From: Candidatus Heimdallarchaeota archaeon
Lineage (GTDB): Archaea; Asgardarchaeota; Heimdallarchaeia; Heimdallarchaeales; Heimdallarchaeaceae
NCBI GenBank assembly: GCA_021399395.1
Contig: JAAFKJ010000162.1
Coordinates: 1 to 41,017 of the forward strand
Direction of reading: 5' to 3'
DNA: 41,017 nucleotides
Of the stretch, positions 8,825 through 19,400 are shown one piece after another; position 1 is the stretch's first letter, and every line of letters begins with the position of its first letter. The position numbers and the translations under genes were made by a program. The notes under the pieces were generated by a model, which worked only from the letters and a program-made list of their open reading frames with translations, was not told the origin of the DNA and ran no database searches.

Positions 8825-11800
8825 CTAAAGATCTTCTTTTGGTTTTGTTCTTTGTAGAACTACAGAAGCTATAACAAATCCAACAGTAATTAAGAACATT
8901 GCACCAAATGCTCCACCAGTTCTGGAAGCATCTGCAGCTTTGATCTGGTTAAGGAACTCTTCTTTGATATCTTCATAGAATATTTCTGTTGCTTTATGAA
9001 CATCTTCTTGCCAGAAGAGAGTACCCATTTTACCAGTCAAACCTGGGAATGTTGTATGCCAAGTTGGATAGAAGTGGAAAGGTTCTAAATCTGTTTTTGG
9101 ATTAAAAAACTCTTCATTTAATCCAAATTTGAAAGGATCAAGATAATCGTAGAATTCTAGATAATCTGTTGCAAACGTATTATATTGTACTCTATCTCGT
9201 CTCTCAACTACAGATCCAGTTACCGGTTCAACAAACATCTCGTGCATATGGAATTGATCTCTTGGTTGTCCTGGGAAGGAGAGAGTTATGAAAAAGTCAT
9301 CAACATTAAAATCAAAAGTGTATTCTTGATTCCACATTCCTGCATAGATGTAGCTGGAATTTATGAAGTTTGCATCATGCATCCAATATAGTTCATATTC
9401 TTCCATTTGACGATAAGGAATTTGATATTCTGCTTTGTAGTAATATACAATTTCATCAAAGAAAAGTGCAGTATCTGTTTCAGATGTGTAAGAGAAAGGT
9501 CTCAAAAATGTATCTGACCATTGTAATCTCAGCCCTTTTTCAATACCTGGATATGTGGAGTATGAGGAATATGTTTTATTGAAAGCTATTCTCTCAATCT
9601 GAGCTGTTGGCCCAAGATCCCAACCACCAAACTGAACTTTACTGTTTCTATTCCATTGTTCAGAGAATGTGTGAAGTTGGTCATTGGTCATGTAAATGAT
9701 ATTTGATCCTTGTTTTGTTAAATGCACTAATCCTTCTGTATAATCTGCTAAGTAGATATCATTGCCAATTGCATATACACCGAGTGCTGTACCTTTATGT
9801 TCAATACCTGAAAAAGTAGAATCTTCTACAGGACTGGATTTAGTGCTGATATCTACAACAACTAAACCATCCTCTCCAAGTGTAAGATACACCAAATTAT
9901 TATCAATATCTACATGCATATCGATGAAAGGTGTTCCTGGAGGAAAGGCATATTGTCCGACTAAAGAGTCTATTACTCCAGCTACAATTCCTAACTGGAA
10001 TATCAACAATCCTTCAACTTCATCCAAAACATACAGATTGTATTCTTCTACTTGGACATCTATAACATTAGTAAGTTCTGGGAAGTCCAATGAATTATAA
10101 TGATTTGCTAGAGTTATGATATCGGATCCTACAGCATCGATGGTAAAGGTGTTGATTCCATCAGGTCCTAAAGCTGCGTAAGCTGCATATGAGGTTTCAT
10201 TGGTTACATCAATTGCATAAACTGTCCCATCAGCTGATTCTGCCCAGATATTGTCTGATGGTAAACCTGTTGCAGAATCGATTTCTATAATATCTACTCC
10301 GTATATTCCATTGGCTAAAATTAGTGAAGCATTTGCACCATTTTCTGCAAAATAAACAGTATCTACATCATACATATCGTCGAACCCATAATAACTCCAT
10401 TGACTGCGTTCTTCTAAATACATTGGATTTCTAGCATCAATTATCTCCATTCCATTGGTACCTTCAACCACATAGATATAACCATTACAAACATCAAATG
10501 ATTCGATTATTCCATTGTGATCTCCATATTGACCAACTGCTAGGAAGAGAGGACTGTCGTTTTGAACTATTTTTATTTCGTTACCTTCTAGAACGTATGA
10601 GTAGTTACCTAAAACTACAACATCACTTGATTCTTCATATTCGTAGTATGGTAAATTAGCAATACCAATTATTTCGTGAGTGTCTTTGTAGTCATTTACA
10701 CCGAGTTTCTCTGCATAGTAAATATCTGTGTTCCAATTAATACTAGCACTTGTAAGAGTTTCATTCTTAACTAGTGGGAAGCTTTCTCCTAAGAGTGGGT
10801 CTTCAATTCCTATAACCCATTCCATAGCAGTTCTGGGACAAACATATGAAATTTTATTGTCGTAAAGCCAGTCTAAACATGGTTCGTCCAAGAAGTAGTT
10901 CAAATAAGCAGCGAGTGACATTGCGGCTAGTCTTTCTGAATCTGTGTCTATACCATAGATGTCAGCTAGAAGCTGAACAGGATCAATTATGATATCTGCT
11001 GGGTCATAATATAATCCTCTAACTAAATCAAGGAAGTATTTCTGTGAGCCACTTTCTCCTGTTATTAGCGAGTAGTCATGGCCATTGTAAGTTGAGTTAA
11101 ATAATATCTTGTAACTTGTTGCTGCATCAAAGTCTAAATCTTTGTAAGCAGGACGTACGCTTATCCAATTGTGAGGAAGATAAATTCCTAAATCTACAAT
11201 TCCTTCTGATTCTGCATATACTCTGTTAAGAGTTGCAAAAGCTACATCGGCATCAGTCCATCCTTTGAGATTCTTAATTATTTCAAGTTCTGAATTTATA
11301 AGATAGGACGCGATATAAGCTTGGAACCCATATTCGGATCCATTTCCAAAGTTCTCAATGTAATAAGGCCACATATAATTGAAATTCAAAACAGTTTCAT
11401 TTCCAAATAAAGTTGAAGCTGATGAGTTAAATCTGTATTGTGTTCGTTCTGCATAGACTACATAATCTCCTTCAGGACTATCATCGTAATCAATGATTGT
11501 TTTATTGATTATTATATCAAAAACAAGTTCTCCTTGAACGAAGTAGTATGATACCGGCGTGTTATAGTCAAGATACCCTCTACGATCGGATACATTGAAG
11601 AATTCAAAGAAAGCTTGATCATAGACTTTTGAACCTTCATCAGACATATCGGTAAACATCCAAGGTGAAGGGGTTTCTCCTGTTCCTTCTCTAACGAAAT
11701 CATCCTCGACTGTTAATTGACCAAAGTCACGTAATCTCGAGTTGATGTCATCCATTTGTACAATAGAATTTTGGGGAAGAATAATACCAATGGCTAAACC

Positions 11801-11860
11801 TGAACCAATCATAACCACTAAAATTAAAGTACCTATTAAAACTCGAAGTCTTTTATCCAT
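8825..11860 (-). CDS. Large secreted/membrane-anchored beta-propeller (LVIVD-repeat-like) protein
   Basis: N-terminal TM/signal (LRVLIGTLILVVMIGSGLAIGII), C-terminal TM (GGAFGAMFLITVGFVIASVVLQR then KPKEDL), central repeats such as ESFDVCNGYIYVVEGTNGMEIIDARNP, MHVDIDNNLVYLTLGEDGLVVVDISTKSSP, LGVYAIGNDIYLADYTEGLVHL. Confidence 0.75.
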   Translation of the reverse strand: MDKRLRVLIGTLILVVMIGSGLAIGIILPQNSIVQMDDINSRLRDFGQLTVEDDFVREGTGETPSPWMFTDMSDEGSKVYDQAFFEFFNVSDRRGYLDYNTPVSYYFVQGELVFDIIINKTIIDYDDSPEGDYVVYAERTQYRFNSSASTLFGNETVLNFNYMWPYYIENFGNGSEYGFQAYIASYLINSELEIIKNLKGWTDADVAFATLNRVYAESEGIVDLGIYLPHNWISVRPAYKDLDFDAATSYKILFNSTYNGHDYSLITGESGSQKYFLDLVRGLYYDPADIIIDPVQLLADIYGIDTDSERLAAMSLAAYLNYFLDEPCLDWLYDNKISYVCPRTAMEWVIGIEDPLLGESFPLVKNETLTSASINWNTDIYYAEKLGVNDYKDTHEIIGIANLPYYEYEESSDVVVLGNYSYVLEGNEIKIVQNDSPLFLAVGQYGDHNGIIESFDVCNGYIYVVEGTNGMEIIDARNPMYLEERSQWSYYGFDDMYDVDTVYFAENGANASLILANGIYGVDIIEIDSATGLPSDNIWAESADGTVYAIDVTNETSYAAYAALGPDGINTFTIDAVGSDIITLANHYNSLDFPELTNVIDVQVEEYNLYVLDEVEGLLIFQLGIVAGVIDSLVGQYAFPPGTPFIDMHVDIDNNLVYLTLGEDGLVVVDISTKSSPVEDSTFSGIEHKGTALGVYAIGNDIYLADYTEGLVHLTKQGSNIIYMTNDQLHTFSEQWNRNSKVQFGGWDLGPTAQIERIAFNKTYSSYSTYPGIEKGLRLQWSDTFLRPFSYTSETDTALFFDEIVYYYKAEYQIPYRQMEEYELYWMHDANFINSSYIYAGMWNQEYTFDFNVDDFFITLSFPGQPRDQFHMHEMFVEPVTGSVVERRDRVQYNTFATDYLEFYDYLDPFKFGLNEEFFNPKTDLEPFHFYPTWHTTFPGLTGKMGTLFWQEDVHKATEIFYEDIKEEFLNQIKAADASRTGGAFGAMFLITVGFVIASVVLQRTKPKEDL

Positions 11861-12013
11861 AGTAAATCCTCAATTTACTTTTAGTGTCTCGATTTAGGAT
11901 AGATATTTAAAGTTAATGACAACTACCTATCTTTAGAGACCCTTACTTAAGAGGAAGAAGGTAGAATATTAATATATTTTATGGTTCATCTTCAGAGTTT
12001 TTTTCACTCAATT

Positions 12014-13276
12014 TCATGCTTTGTTTTTTGTATCATCAATTATTTCCAATTCGAATTTTTCAGCACTCAAAACATGTTCAAACAGATTTTGTTTATTAAA
12101 AACTATTATTTTATGTTCCGAATCGTATAATACTGCTGCAATTTTATCTAATTTGGAATATCTATCTGTCAAAATTTTAGGTGTAGAAATATAACTAAAA
12201 ATACCTCTGACTATAGCACCATTGGTCCTTCTGTTCAAGATTGATAGGATGATATCTGAATTTCCATAATACTCTCTAATGTTTTGATAAGCGTCTGTTC
12301 TCAATCCCTCTGGTCCAGGTTGAATAACGACATATCCTCTGGTTGGGAGTTCCTTGCTTGCATAACTGGTTGATTTTCTACCGTGTTTGAAAAGGACTGA
12401 TAAATCTGGTTTGTTGTCATAAATATCTAAACTAAAAAGTTGGCATATACCCTTTGTATTCTCAAAGATTCTGGTGAAATTACTATGATCAGTTTGGTAG
12501 AATTCTGATTTCATTAAAGTTCCTATTAGAATATCAGCTACTACATTAGCTTCTCTTTGCAGAGTTAAATTTGGTAATTCTTCGTTAGAAACATTTGAGT
12601 TCAATTTGACAGAATATTTCTCATCTACCAATATAATAGGAACATCAAATTTAGTTTCCTTTTTCAGAAGATTATAAATAAATACAAGGGCTGAAAACTC
12701 CTCTAAAATTTTACTCTCATCTAATGGTAGATGTACGAACAATACTGGCTGAACCTTCATCTCCTTGATATATTCAATTACTTTTTCCATTAAACCAAGA
12801 ATAAATGGGTTATTATCGAGAAAGATAAATGCTGATGACCTGTTTTTGATCGTCTTATCGATATAAGATTTAATTCTATTCTCATTTTCTTGATACCATC
12901 TTTTTCCGAACAAGAAAGAATTAACTTCTCTATTCTCTTCTGGTAATTCGATGTTTGATATATCTGATATATTAGTCAAGTTGGAGCTGAATCCAAGGAT
13001 TACTGATGAAGGTAGTGAGTTCTTAAACCTATCTTGAAGACCGTTTAAAATTCTTTGACCATGATCACCTGTAAAAATTAAGCCTATAGGCGTATCGAGC
13101 TTATCAGCTTCTAAGTATAATGTATCTGAATATTCGCATCCAACTAATGGATTTTCTTCCGATTTACTGTTTGAAATTATACCTTTATGGTTAAATTCTA
13201 AGAAACCGTTGTATTTTTTTGGAGAGTCTTCTTCCTTATTTTTTCCTCGTTTAAGAATTGATTTCATCTTTGACAC
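12014..13276 (-). CDS. Putative degenerate tubulin/FtsZ-like protein without canonical GTP-binding glycine loop
   Basis: By-eye alignment to the 4789..5928 product: IGLIFTGDHGQRILNGLQDRF...NLTN vs IAVIGVGNAGCRIGDRLIHLL...NLTD; QPVLFVHLPLDESKILEEFSALVFIYNLL..VPIILVDEKY vs PTVVFVIPEKNEPSLVQYNSARALYYL..CPIILFDNDKL; the GGGTGS loop is replaced by IFLDNNPFILG. Confidence 0.5.
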   Translation of the reverse strand: MSKMKSILKRGKNKEEDSPKKYNGFLEFNHKGIISNSKSEENPLVGCEYSDTLYLEADKLDTPIGLIFTGDHGQRILNGLQDRFKNSLPSSVILGFSSNLTNISDISNIELPEENREVNSFLFGKRWYQENENRIKSYIDKTIKNRSSAFIFLDNNPFILGLMEKVIEYIKEMKVQPVLFVHLPLDESKILEEFSALVFIYNLLKKETKFDVPIILVDEKYSVKLNSNVSNEELPNLTLQREANVVADILIGTLMKSEFYQTDHSNFTRIFENTKGICQLFSLDIYDNKPDLSVLFKHGRKSTSYASKELPTRGYVVIQPGPEGLRTDAYQNIREYYGNSDIILSILNRRTNGAIVRGIFSYISTPKILTDRYSKLDKIAAVLYDSEHKIIVFNKQNLFEHVLSAEKFELEIIDDTKNKA

Positions 13277-13346
13277 CAGTGCCTAAATTAAGATGCTATT
13301 TAATGATTTTAAGATTTTTCTATAGCAGTTGCCGATAAAATCCAAC

Positions 13347-13354
13347 TTTAAATA
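13347..13354 (+). promoter_or_regulatory. Candidate TATA box upstream of the giant topVIB gene
   Basis: TTTAAATA about 94 nt upstream of the GTG start; an SD-like GAGGT sits at ~13436-13440. Confidence 0.35.
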
Positions 13355-13447
13355 TGCATATGGAGTAATATAGCTAAATTAAGCTTATTCCGACATTATT
13401 CTTACATATAATTTAGGGGTAAGATTTCAATCGAAGAGGTAACAAAC

Positions 13448-16400
13448 GTGTCTGATAATTCTGTTACAAAAAAGATGTCTGCGGCAGCATTTTTCAATGA
13501 TAACCGAGCTATTGCTGGCTTTGGAAATTCCATGAGAGCTGTTTTTACTAGTATTAGAGAATTAGTTGAAAATGGTTTGGATGCTGCTGAAAGAAGAGGG
13601 ATAAACCCCGTTATAGAAGTCGATTTAAGAAAACTGTCCAGTAGAGAAATAAATGAGTTATTGGATGTTACACAGTACAAAAAATTAGAAAAGCATCTTG
13701 ATTTTCTTCAGCTTACTTGTAGAGATAATGGTACTGGTGTTCCTGGACATCAAATCGCAGACTTATTTGGACGAGTATTAACTGGTACAAAATATGGCGT
13801 TATTCAGACACGAGGACGTTTTGGTCTAGGTGCCAAAATGTGCTTATTATACTCTATGTCTTCTGTTGATTTACCCGCAAGAATCAAATCTCGTTATTTT
13901 ATGGATGATATAACAAATGAAATGCATTTAATGATAAATCTTGAAAAGAATGAACCAATTATCATGGAACAAAGAGAATATCTTCCTGGAGATCCCAATT
14001 ACCTAGACGAACCAGGTGTTGAAATCAGTATAACTTTTACTGGCGCTTGGAGTCTTGCTAAAAACAGTGTAAAAGAGTATTTCAGACAATTAGCAATAAT
14101 CACACCTTATTCTACTTTTAATCTCAAAATTCCCGCAGACAAAGAAGGTGAATATGATGAGCTGATTTATGAGAGTGTAGTAGATGACATGCCTGACCCT
14201 CCTGAATATGTTAAAATTCATCCTTGGGGATGTGATATCACACAGTTCAAAGCTGAATTAGGAGCTAATAAAAATAAGAAACTCAAAGGCTTTCTTGCTG
14301 ACCATTTTATGGGAGTAACTGAAGAAATCGCAGAAGATTTCTTCCAACTTCTAGAGATTGACCCTAATAAAAACCCTAAGGATCTTTCTTCAAAAGAAAT
14401 CAGAAGAATTGTACATGAAGGTTTTGTAAAGGCCTATCAAGAAGCTAAAGACATCAAAAGGAAACGGGATAGAGTCTTTCAATTTGATAGTCCGAAAGGT
14501 ACTTCTCTATCCCCATTAGGCGCTGGAAGATTGAGAAAAGGTTTAGAAAAAGAGCTCAATCCAAAATTCGTTGAAGCAATATCAAGACCTGCAAAAGCAT
14601 ATTCTGGTCACCCCTTTATCATTGAAGCAGCTTTAGGTTATGGAGGAGGAGTAAGCGAAGCTGCCCAAACTCGAGGCACTACCGTTCAAGATAACAAAAT
14701 TATTTATAGATACGCTAACCGTATCCCACTTGTTTTCGGTGCAGGAAATGACGTTATAACTCACGTTACTTCCTCTATTAGGTGGAATGAATACGGTCTT
14801 ACCCGCCAATCAGATCCCTTGGCAATTGCTGTTTCCTTGGTAAGCACAAAAATACCTTTTCCCGAAACTAGTAAAGAATATATCTCAATAGTTCCTGAGA
14901 TTGAAGAAGAGATAAGATTAGCACTGATGCAGCTAGGTAGAAGACTTAAAACCTTCCTTAGCAGAGCTAAAAGGAAACGAAGGGAACATGCACGTCTTTC
15001 TCGATTTGTTAAATCAGCTCCTGTCATCGTTGATAATTTAGCTCAAATTTTAGAGGATGAAAATCTTCCCTTAACTGATTTCAGATTTGAGAAAAACAGA
15101 ATAGCTTCTGCACTAGCTCATGGGACGTCGAAAAAGGCAAAACTATTCATGCCTCTGAGTAAAAGGTTATTTGGTTTAAATATCTGGTGTCCTACACCCA
15201 TCCAAAACACTTTGAAATCACGTGGAATTATCTCTATATCTGATTTTCTACTAACACCTACTGAGGACCTGGCTAAGATTCTTGAGATGTCACTTGTTCA
15301 GGTATATAACATCAAACTGAGAACTATCTATGAACTTGATAAAGAAGGATTAAGTCCTGGTTTAGATTCTAAGATTTTTGTTACTAGAGCAATTGAGAGA
15401 AGATTCGATACAAGTGAAAGCAAGCCTTTAATCTCTCTAAAAGATGCTTTAAACAGACGCTGGATTCAAAATAGTTATCACTTCCTAGCAACAGATTATA
15501 GAAAACTTCATTCTGTTTCCGGTTTTGTAGAGAAATTATTTGAGAGCAAGAAAGATGACCTAATAAATCAACTTTTACTAAAGAATAGAAAATCAGATGG
15601 GTCAATCAGAGCAAGTCCATCTTTGAGCGAAATCAACAAACTTACAGGTATCACTCAACTTAAGATAAAACATCTCTTCCCAACCTTCAAAGAATTAAAG
15701 CAGAAGTCTAGTGGCCATCTTTCAGCAGATATGTCAATTGAAGAATTCTTTTATCAGACTCTTCATCCTGGAGAAATAAACTACCAACAAGAAGTTACTG
15801 TTGTACTTGTTGAACATCTAAAATCTGTATTCACTGCACTTTCAAACAAGTTCCCTAACTTCAAGAACACAAGCTTAACCAAAATGAAACCAGATTGGAC
15901 TGATGGATATACAAAAAATGCTTTTCATAGAAGGAAAATAAAGATAGTTGACGATTTTATTACAGGAAATACTGATGACCTAATACTAATTAAAGAAATG
16001 GAGAGACTTCTCTATTCAACATATCTAAAAATGCTTGTTAAGGAATCACCCTCTTCCAAATTGTCAGATTTTGTAATATTTCCACTAAACGAAATGAAGC
16101 CAAAAGAAAGCGAGTTGATTAAGAATCTGATTGCAAAGGGTATCACCACTTTAGCTAAGTTAGTCTATTATACTGCAGACCAGGTAAATCAAACTAAAAT
16201 AAAACAATTAATACCTCTACTATTAGAAGAATCGAAAAGAAAATTAAAACAATCATTAATTGAAAAAGAACATGAACACAGTAGTTCTCATATCAAGATT
16301 ATTCCTGTAAATTTGGAAAAAGAGCTTCTCAAAAATCAAATTTTTAATGCATCAGCATTTCTTGCTTACTCATCTCCTGCTCTAAGAAAAATGGGTTTGA

Positions 16401-19400
16401 AGAAACGTGATGTTGAACGTATGAAGAAAGCACTTGGAACACCTATACCAAATTGGTTAGAACATCAAGAATTAATCAAGAAACTGGGTATAAATACACT
16501 TGAAGAGTTTTTCTTCAACTCTCCTGATGCATATTCTATGACTGCAGATGAGACAAAGAAATATCTAGATATGAGTGTTTTCTTACGTTCCCCAATTACC
16601 TTTAATTTCCCACATCTACGAAATATATCTCACTTAGTAAGAGAAGTTGGACTAAATTGTATTGGGAGATTTGCAATCTGGCCAAATAAAGAATTAGTAG
16701 AAATACTGGAAGTTTCAGAAAACAAGATAAAATCAATGAAAGAAAGTATTTCTATTGCAGATTATCAGACGAATAAAGAGAAGTATGGAATAGATTTCAA
16801 ACAGCTTAAAGGTATTTATCCAAAACTTGTAGAATATTTCGGAAATACAGAACCTACAATTCAAGATCTGTTTTATCTTTATCCCTCTGAAAAACTTCAT
16901 TTCACAAAAGGCTATTGGATTAAAATCGAAAATATAAGCGATCTTTCGCAAATGGAGATCATTGAGTTATCACATTTGTTTGACAAGAATCCCAAGCAAC
17001 TTCCAGCACTAAAAGAAGCACTACTAAGATTAAAAGCACGGAACACAGTCACAATTAAACAATTTTTAGATTTGATTCCTGAGATTATTGAATCAGAACT
17101 AACCAATATTCCTCAAAGAAATGCAGCTCTTGAACTGCATAGAATGTTAAAGACCAGAAAAATAGAAGAAGAAGACGAATTTAGCAAACAAATTCTACTA
17201 ATATGTGAGTTTGATGATTTTCAAAGCGCTCTTGCACTACCCATATCAAGAGTTTCAAAGTTATCCCTTTCAGATTATGAAACCCTAAGGAGTAAGGGCA
17301 TAATTGCAGTTCATCAGCTGTTTGAATACCTTCCAAAGGAGATAGCTACAATTCTAGAAAAAGAAGAACAAGAAATGATTAATCTCTTGAATGATTTCCA
17401 ACTTGAACAACAAGGAACAAACTTCTTTGAGAAAATAGACAGAAATAGGTTTAAATCATTAGTATCTTTTGACTTTGAAGAGTCTGAAAGATTCTCCTCT
17501 CATGAAATTCTATCTTTAGTCCTTGCTGGTTATAATACTGTTGACAAAATCTTCTATCTCGCACAACCAATGATTTTCTCAGCCCCTCTAGTAAATTGGA
17601 ATGTTGTTGATAAATTCAGAAAGTTACTGAGATCACCTTTAACGTTAGTTACTTGGGAGAAAAAGGTAAAGAAGACCATACAAATTGAAGGAGAAGAAGG
17701 AACAAAAACAGTTGAAGAAGATCAAATAACAACTCTCTCAACTGAACAGTTAAGCACACTGCAAAATAACGGTATAACTAGAATAATTGATCTGCTTGTA
17801 AGTCAAGCTGAGAATATTTCTTCCTATCTCGGAATTGGTTTGGATGAAGCAAGGAGCTTCCAGAAGAACATTAGAATTAGTGATACAGGAACTGATATTT
17901 CTGAACTTGACTTATTCAAGACTGAGGTTGTTAAGGCGCTTGAACTATCCAATATTTACACTTTAGAAGATCTTTATTTCTCATCCACTGAAAATAAATG
18001 GGACCATACAATATTACCATGGAGAACAGTGGAGGCATTCAAACAAGTTCTGAATTTACCTCTAAATCACATATCTGATATGCTTGATGCTGAGTTAATT
18101 ACAGCTTTACAAGAAGTAAATGTTCTGACACTTCTTGGATTTATGCTCAGTTCCCCAGAAAGTCTGATGGAAAGGACTGGTATTCCTGATGAACGAATAG
18201 AAAACATAAAACGAGGTCTAGATTTATCAGATATTCTAAGTTATTTCTCTCTACCAAGTTACTTCCTACCCAATCTTACGTTCGAACAAACAGAAATACT
18301 AAGAGATAACAAAATCCAAACAATTGCGGATTTCATATTGAGTTCAAATCAAAAACTTACCAAATTACTCTCGATTCCATCAAAACAATTAGATGAAATA
18401 AAGGCATCCTTAACAGCTCAGAAAATAGTTGAAGTATATGAAGATAAAGGCATATTTGCATTTGAAACAAAGTTATTTGATAAAATGGAACAAAAACAAC
18501 TGAGTAGAGATTCTATCTTCCAATTTGAGAGATTTCAAACAATTCAAGAGTTGTTCTATGAAAGTGATCCTGCATTTTATCAACTAAACCCTGAATTATG
18601 GCCAAAAATATCTGCAGTTCAAAAAATACTAGCTCTTCCACTAAGAATCTTTACAGAGATTTCAGAATATTCTCTGGATGTTTGGGAGCAAAATAATATC
18701 AAGAATGTCTTTCAGTTACTATTCATTCCTGATGAAGATATCACAGATCCTTTACTATATAGATCGGTTTCTTCTAATTCTTCAAAAATGTTAGAAATGA
18801 GATCTTTCCATTTCTTCTCAAAATTACCTTCATCTGTCTATAATAGTTCTTTCTTTGAAAATATTGTTCAAGATTTCGAAAATAAGACATTATCAGATGT
18901 CATAACTGATCCTAAAGTTATATCTCATCTCCTTTCCAAGGATAAACGCTATCAAGCAGAGAATTATAATCTCACGCTAATAAGATCTCTTTTGGAATTA
19001 CCTCTCAGAATCACTCCATTCTTCACACGAATCAAGAAAATTCAGCGCGAAGAGTATACCAATACTAAGATAGGTGACGTGTTTGACATTGATTTAACAG
19101 AACATTCTGGTTTATCTCCCTTCTATAAGAAACTCATGGAAGTTGATTCTTTCAATAGTTTAGTAAAAGACGTTGCAGTACCAATTTCATCTATCGGTCT
19201 TCCTCGAGAAATGGCTCTCAAATTGAGCAAATCATCTGTTAACACATTGATCGATTTCTTCTCTGTACCTGCTCAAGTTCTTTCAGAAATTACTGGATTA
19301 TCCATGAGATATATCAGAGAGATACGAAATAGTCTAAACTACCAGCTGATAGTATCCTTTAGAGCAGAGAAATCACACAAGGTTCTTGAATCTTCAATTA

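Noticed and set aside
13402-13680. Minus-strand ORF overlapping the start of top6B (and others at 14761..15027, 15384..15605, 16733..17106, 20272..20475, 21454..21651, 23455..23736, 24625..24903, 25708..26028)
   Set aside because: All lie opposite the strongly supported 4190-aa frame and have no recognisable domains; expected chance ORFs in a long gene.
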